DNA from: Entamoeba histolytica HM-1:IMSS
Lineage: Eukaryota > Evosea > Mastigamoebida > Endamoebidae
Length of the DNA: 64,000 bases
Assembly: GCF_000208925.1 (NCBI RefSeq)
Contig: NW_001914894.1
Span: forward strand, 4,693-68,692
Direction of reading: 5' to 3'
Shown piece after piece: positions 61,782-64,000 of the stretch; positions within the stretch are counted from its first letter, which is position 1; each line of letters starts with the position of its first letter. The position numbers and the translations under genes are program-made. The notes under the pieces were generated by a model that ran no database searches, was not told the DNA's origin, and saw nothing but the letters and a program-made list of their open reading frames with translations.

Positions 61782-62477
61782 ATGAATAATCCTATCAAAA
61801 CACTAGGTAAAGCTTATATTGGACATTTGAATGAACAAACTGATAAGTATAAACATTACATTGAGTTTGATGAATGGAGATATTATTTTGATGTAACTGT
61901 TCATTCAGTCATTGAACATATTATTATGGTATTATTTCCTTTGTTATTTCCTACTCCATGGAAACCAAAGTGTATTAAAAGTGATGTAAATGAATTTTTC
62001 TTACCATCTTCTTATCAAAGATATGCTACTGAATTATATACACCATTAGTTAGTGGATTTACATTTGTTATATTTGTTGGATTATGGCAAGGAATTACAA
62101 ATCAATTTTCTCCTGAACATTTAGGTACATTAGTATTAGTTTTACTTATATTTATTAATTTTCAAGCATTAATAATTCATTTAACAATTCAAATAGGTTT
62201 TGAAATTGATTGTGATTTCCGTGACTTTTTATTTGTTATTGGGATGTCTATCATTCCCATATTCACATCAATGCTTTTATCATTCTTTTTATTTCATATA
62301 GTTTCTTTTATTATCTCTTTGATTATTTTCTTTAATTACTTTATTTTTTCTATTCGTTGGTATTGTGGTCGTTATTTACTTGACCCAACAAGTAATGGTT
62401 CTTCTCTTCAAAATTCATTCTTCATAATATCGTTAATTCAAACATCAATATCATATTTCCTTTATTTATTAATATAA
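61782..62477 (+). CDS. YIF1: YIF1-like Yip1-family Golgi membrane protein
   Basis: A 231-residue protein. A short cytosolic N-terminus (with YYFDVTVHSVIEHIIMVLFP) is followed by the conserved DVNEFFLPSSYQRYATELYTPLV segment, read as the 'DLNAPDLYIPLM' block, and QGITNQFSPEHLG matching the 'GIQKRFSPEVLG' motif of human YIF1. About four to five membrane spans fill the C-terminal half. YIF1 pairs with YIP1 in ER-to-Golgi transport. It lies 99 bp after the peptidase gene on the same strand. Confidence 0.8.
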   Translation: MNNPIKTLGKAYIGHLNEQTDKYKHYIEFDEWRYYFDVTVHSVIEHIIMVLFPLLFPTPWKPKCIKSDVNEFFLPSSYQRYATELYTPLVSGFTFVIFVGLWQGITNQFSPEHLGTLVLVLLIFINFQALIIHLTIQIGFEIDCDFRDFLFVIGMSIIPIFTSMLLSFFLFHIVSFIISLIIFFNYFIFSIRWYCGRYLLDPTSNGSSLQNSFFIISLIQTSISYFLYLLI

Positions 62478-63657
62478 TTCAATCATCCTTTGTATTTGGT
62501 TTGTTAAAACCATTATTATTCAGATGGTTTTGGTATAACACATTGTTTATAAATAAATTTTTAATTCTAGAATATTTTCAAGAATGAGTATTTGATGAAA
62601 CATTTATAATAAATTTTAACTCGTAAAAGTGTATTATAAATCTAATAGAATTTATTGTTTATCTTTTTGTTTTAATATGATTTTAAAATACTTTAATTTT
62701 AATTTTTATTTGGTTTTTTTTGGTTTATTTTAAATCAATAATTTTTTTAGATTGATTTAACAATCATGATAATTCCGAATTAACAGCTTCATTAAATTTT
62801 TTATATTTTCATTTTCCTATTCTTTTATATTTTTATCTCTGGTTAAAAGAATATTTATTTAAAACATAATATAAATATTCAATTATAAAACGAGACAAAA
62901 CACTTACTAAGTTAAAAAAATTGAAGGTATTGATTATTCTTTTTTAAAGATTTATTTGATATATGGGTATATATTAATATTTTATTTAAGAATAAACTTT
63001 CTAGGTTTGTATAAAGAGAATATATAAGTAGGATGTAAAACATTAAACATTATTTTTTAAAGAAGAAAATTATAGAAGTTTAGTAAAATCTCTCTGTTTT
63101 TATTATAATATATTTATGAATAGGAAATATTGGTTTAAGTTACATTTTACCCATAGACGTCACAAAAAAATTAGGTTACAATGTTTACACTATTATTTCT
63201 TATTGAATATTTGTTAAGAATCGTAGTTGAATTTTAAAATAATGAGAATCTCTTTATTAGAAGATTAAATTTGAAAGAGTGATGTGGGATTAAATAGTAT
63301 AAAAATTGTTGAAATAGACATTATTTATTATAATTATTTTGTAAGAGAAATAATTTAGATAACACTCATGATACTAAAATACTCTATATAAATATAGGTT
63401 TATATGAATATAATTAATTTTTTGAAAATCTACTAAAATTATTAGAAGAGTTAATGAATAAAACAGAAAAAAAATACGGATTGAGACAAATTTTATTAAT
63501 AAGCGATATAAATAAATCATAAAAAAGAATGTACATGGTATTCGAAGGATTAAAAAAAATAACCAGAGCAGTGAATTAATTGAAAATAAGTTACATAATA
63601 TAAATAAAAATAGAAGAATTTAATGGGGTTAACTGATAAAGAATAAATCAAAAGAAC
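62478..63657. other. Gene-free spacer (1.2 kb)
   Basis: Very AT-rich, with no credible frame, SINE or RNA gene. The right end is the upstream region of the gene at 63658. Confidence 0.5.
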
Positions 63658-63987
63658 ATGTTACGCTTTGTACTATTCCTTGTTGTTACTTTTGCTAAAG
63701 ATTCATTGGTTTTTACTGAATTAAAAAACGAAGATGGTGATGCTGTTGGATTTATATCAATAGAGTTTGATAAATGTTATTATTATGGAGAAAGCTCATC
63801 ATCTTATTTTACTCATGATGGAGATAAGGTTATAATCAAATTATATGATGGCTCATCTTCATGTTCCAGAAATAATGAGGAGCAAACATTCGATATTCAT
63901 GATGATGCATTAAAAAGATATTGTCAAGTCTCACTAGATTGTTCTGTTGAGATAAAAAAAGGCACCAAAACATATTGGATTCCATAG
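63658..63987 (+). CDS. Small secreted Cys-containing protein, unknown
   Basis: A 109-residue protein with a hydrophobic signal peptide (about 1-13, MLRFVLFLVVTFA). The mature ~95 residues are beta-rich (FTELKNEDGDAVGFISIEF) with four Cys in the body and an aromatic end YWIP. Similar short secreted proteins occur as multigene families in Entamoeba, but I cannot match this one with certainty. No membrane anchor. Confidence 0.65.
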   Translation: MLRFVLFLVVTFAKDSLVFTELKNEDGDAVGFISIEFDKCYYYGESSSSYFTHDGDKVIIKLYDGSSSCSRNNEEQTFDIHDDALKRYCQVSLDCSVEIKKGTKTYWIP

Positions 63988-64000
63988 CTTAGTAGATGAT

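Overview
The window is nuclear DNA from an Entamoeba species, most likely the E. histolytica / E. dispar / E. nuttalli group. The grounds are the very high A+T content, dense mostly intronless genes with short AT-rich spacers, introns of about 46-65 nt beginning GTTTGT, promoters with GTATTTAAA-type TATA and AAAAATTCA initiator motifs close to the ATG, three EhSINE1-like retroelements, and Entamoeba-specific families (LRR proteins, TLDc coiled-coil proteins, type C membrane cysteine peptidases). I cannot tell the species apart by reading alone. There is no bacterial, CRISPR, phage or tRNA-array content.

Layout. 1-5 kb: a BspA-like LRR protein, a two-repeat Myb protein and a secreted Cys-rich protein that I rebuilt from four exons. 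5-9.5 kb: splicing factor CWC22 and two tandem secreted coiled-coil proteins of unknown role. 9.5-25.8 kb: a VPS9 Rab-GEF, an atypical Ras-like GTPase, TAF1, a DCAF12-like WD40 protein (two exons), ribophorin I, an HMGB protein, a tail-less histone H3-like protein, RNA polymerase I subunit RPA49 (two exons) and a large helical-repeat protein. 25.8-34 kb: a long spacer, a small unknown, an RBR ubiquitin ligase, a tandem-CH giant coiled-coil protein and a full-length SINE. 34-51 kb: a MIT/LIM/arrestin-like scaffold, an inositol-polyphosphate-kinase/histidine-phosphatase fusion, kleisin RAD21, two TLDc-like coiled-coil proteins, a SINE, eIF4A, a HINT protein and a triple-C2 protein with a Pro/Met/Tyr-rich tail. 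51-64 kb: a 1.5-kb spacer, a guanylate-binding-protein-like GTPase whose first exon encodes a signal peptide, a small surface or secreted protein, ALG11, PRP6, a type C cysteine peptidase, YIF1 and a small secreted protein.

The genes do not form one pathway. They are a typical protist mixture: splicing (CWC22, PRP6), transcription and chromatin (TAF1, RPA49, Myb, HMGB, H3-like, RAD21), translation (eIF4A), N-glycosylation and secretory pathway (ribophorin I, ALG11, YIF1, VPS9), ubiquitin (RBR, DCAF12-like), cytoskeleton (CH coiled-coil protein) and secreted or surface proteins. Entamoeba does not use operons, so neighbours are not assumed to be functionally linked.

The most interesting objects are the IPK-histidine phosphatase fusion (36613-38694), the candidate centromeric H3 (20873-21232), the GBP-like GTPase with a signal peptide (52449-54757), the MIT-LIM-arrestin-like scaffold (34080-36095) and the Ras-like protein with altered catalytic residues and no CaaX box (11763-12437).
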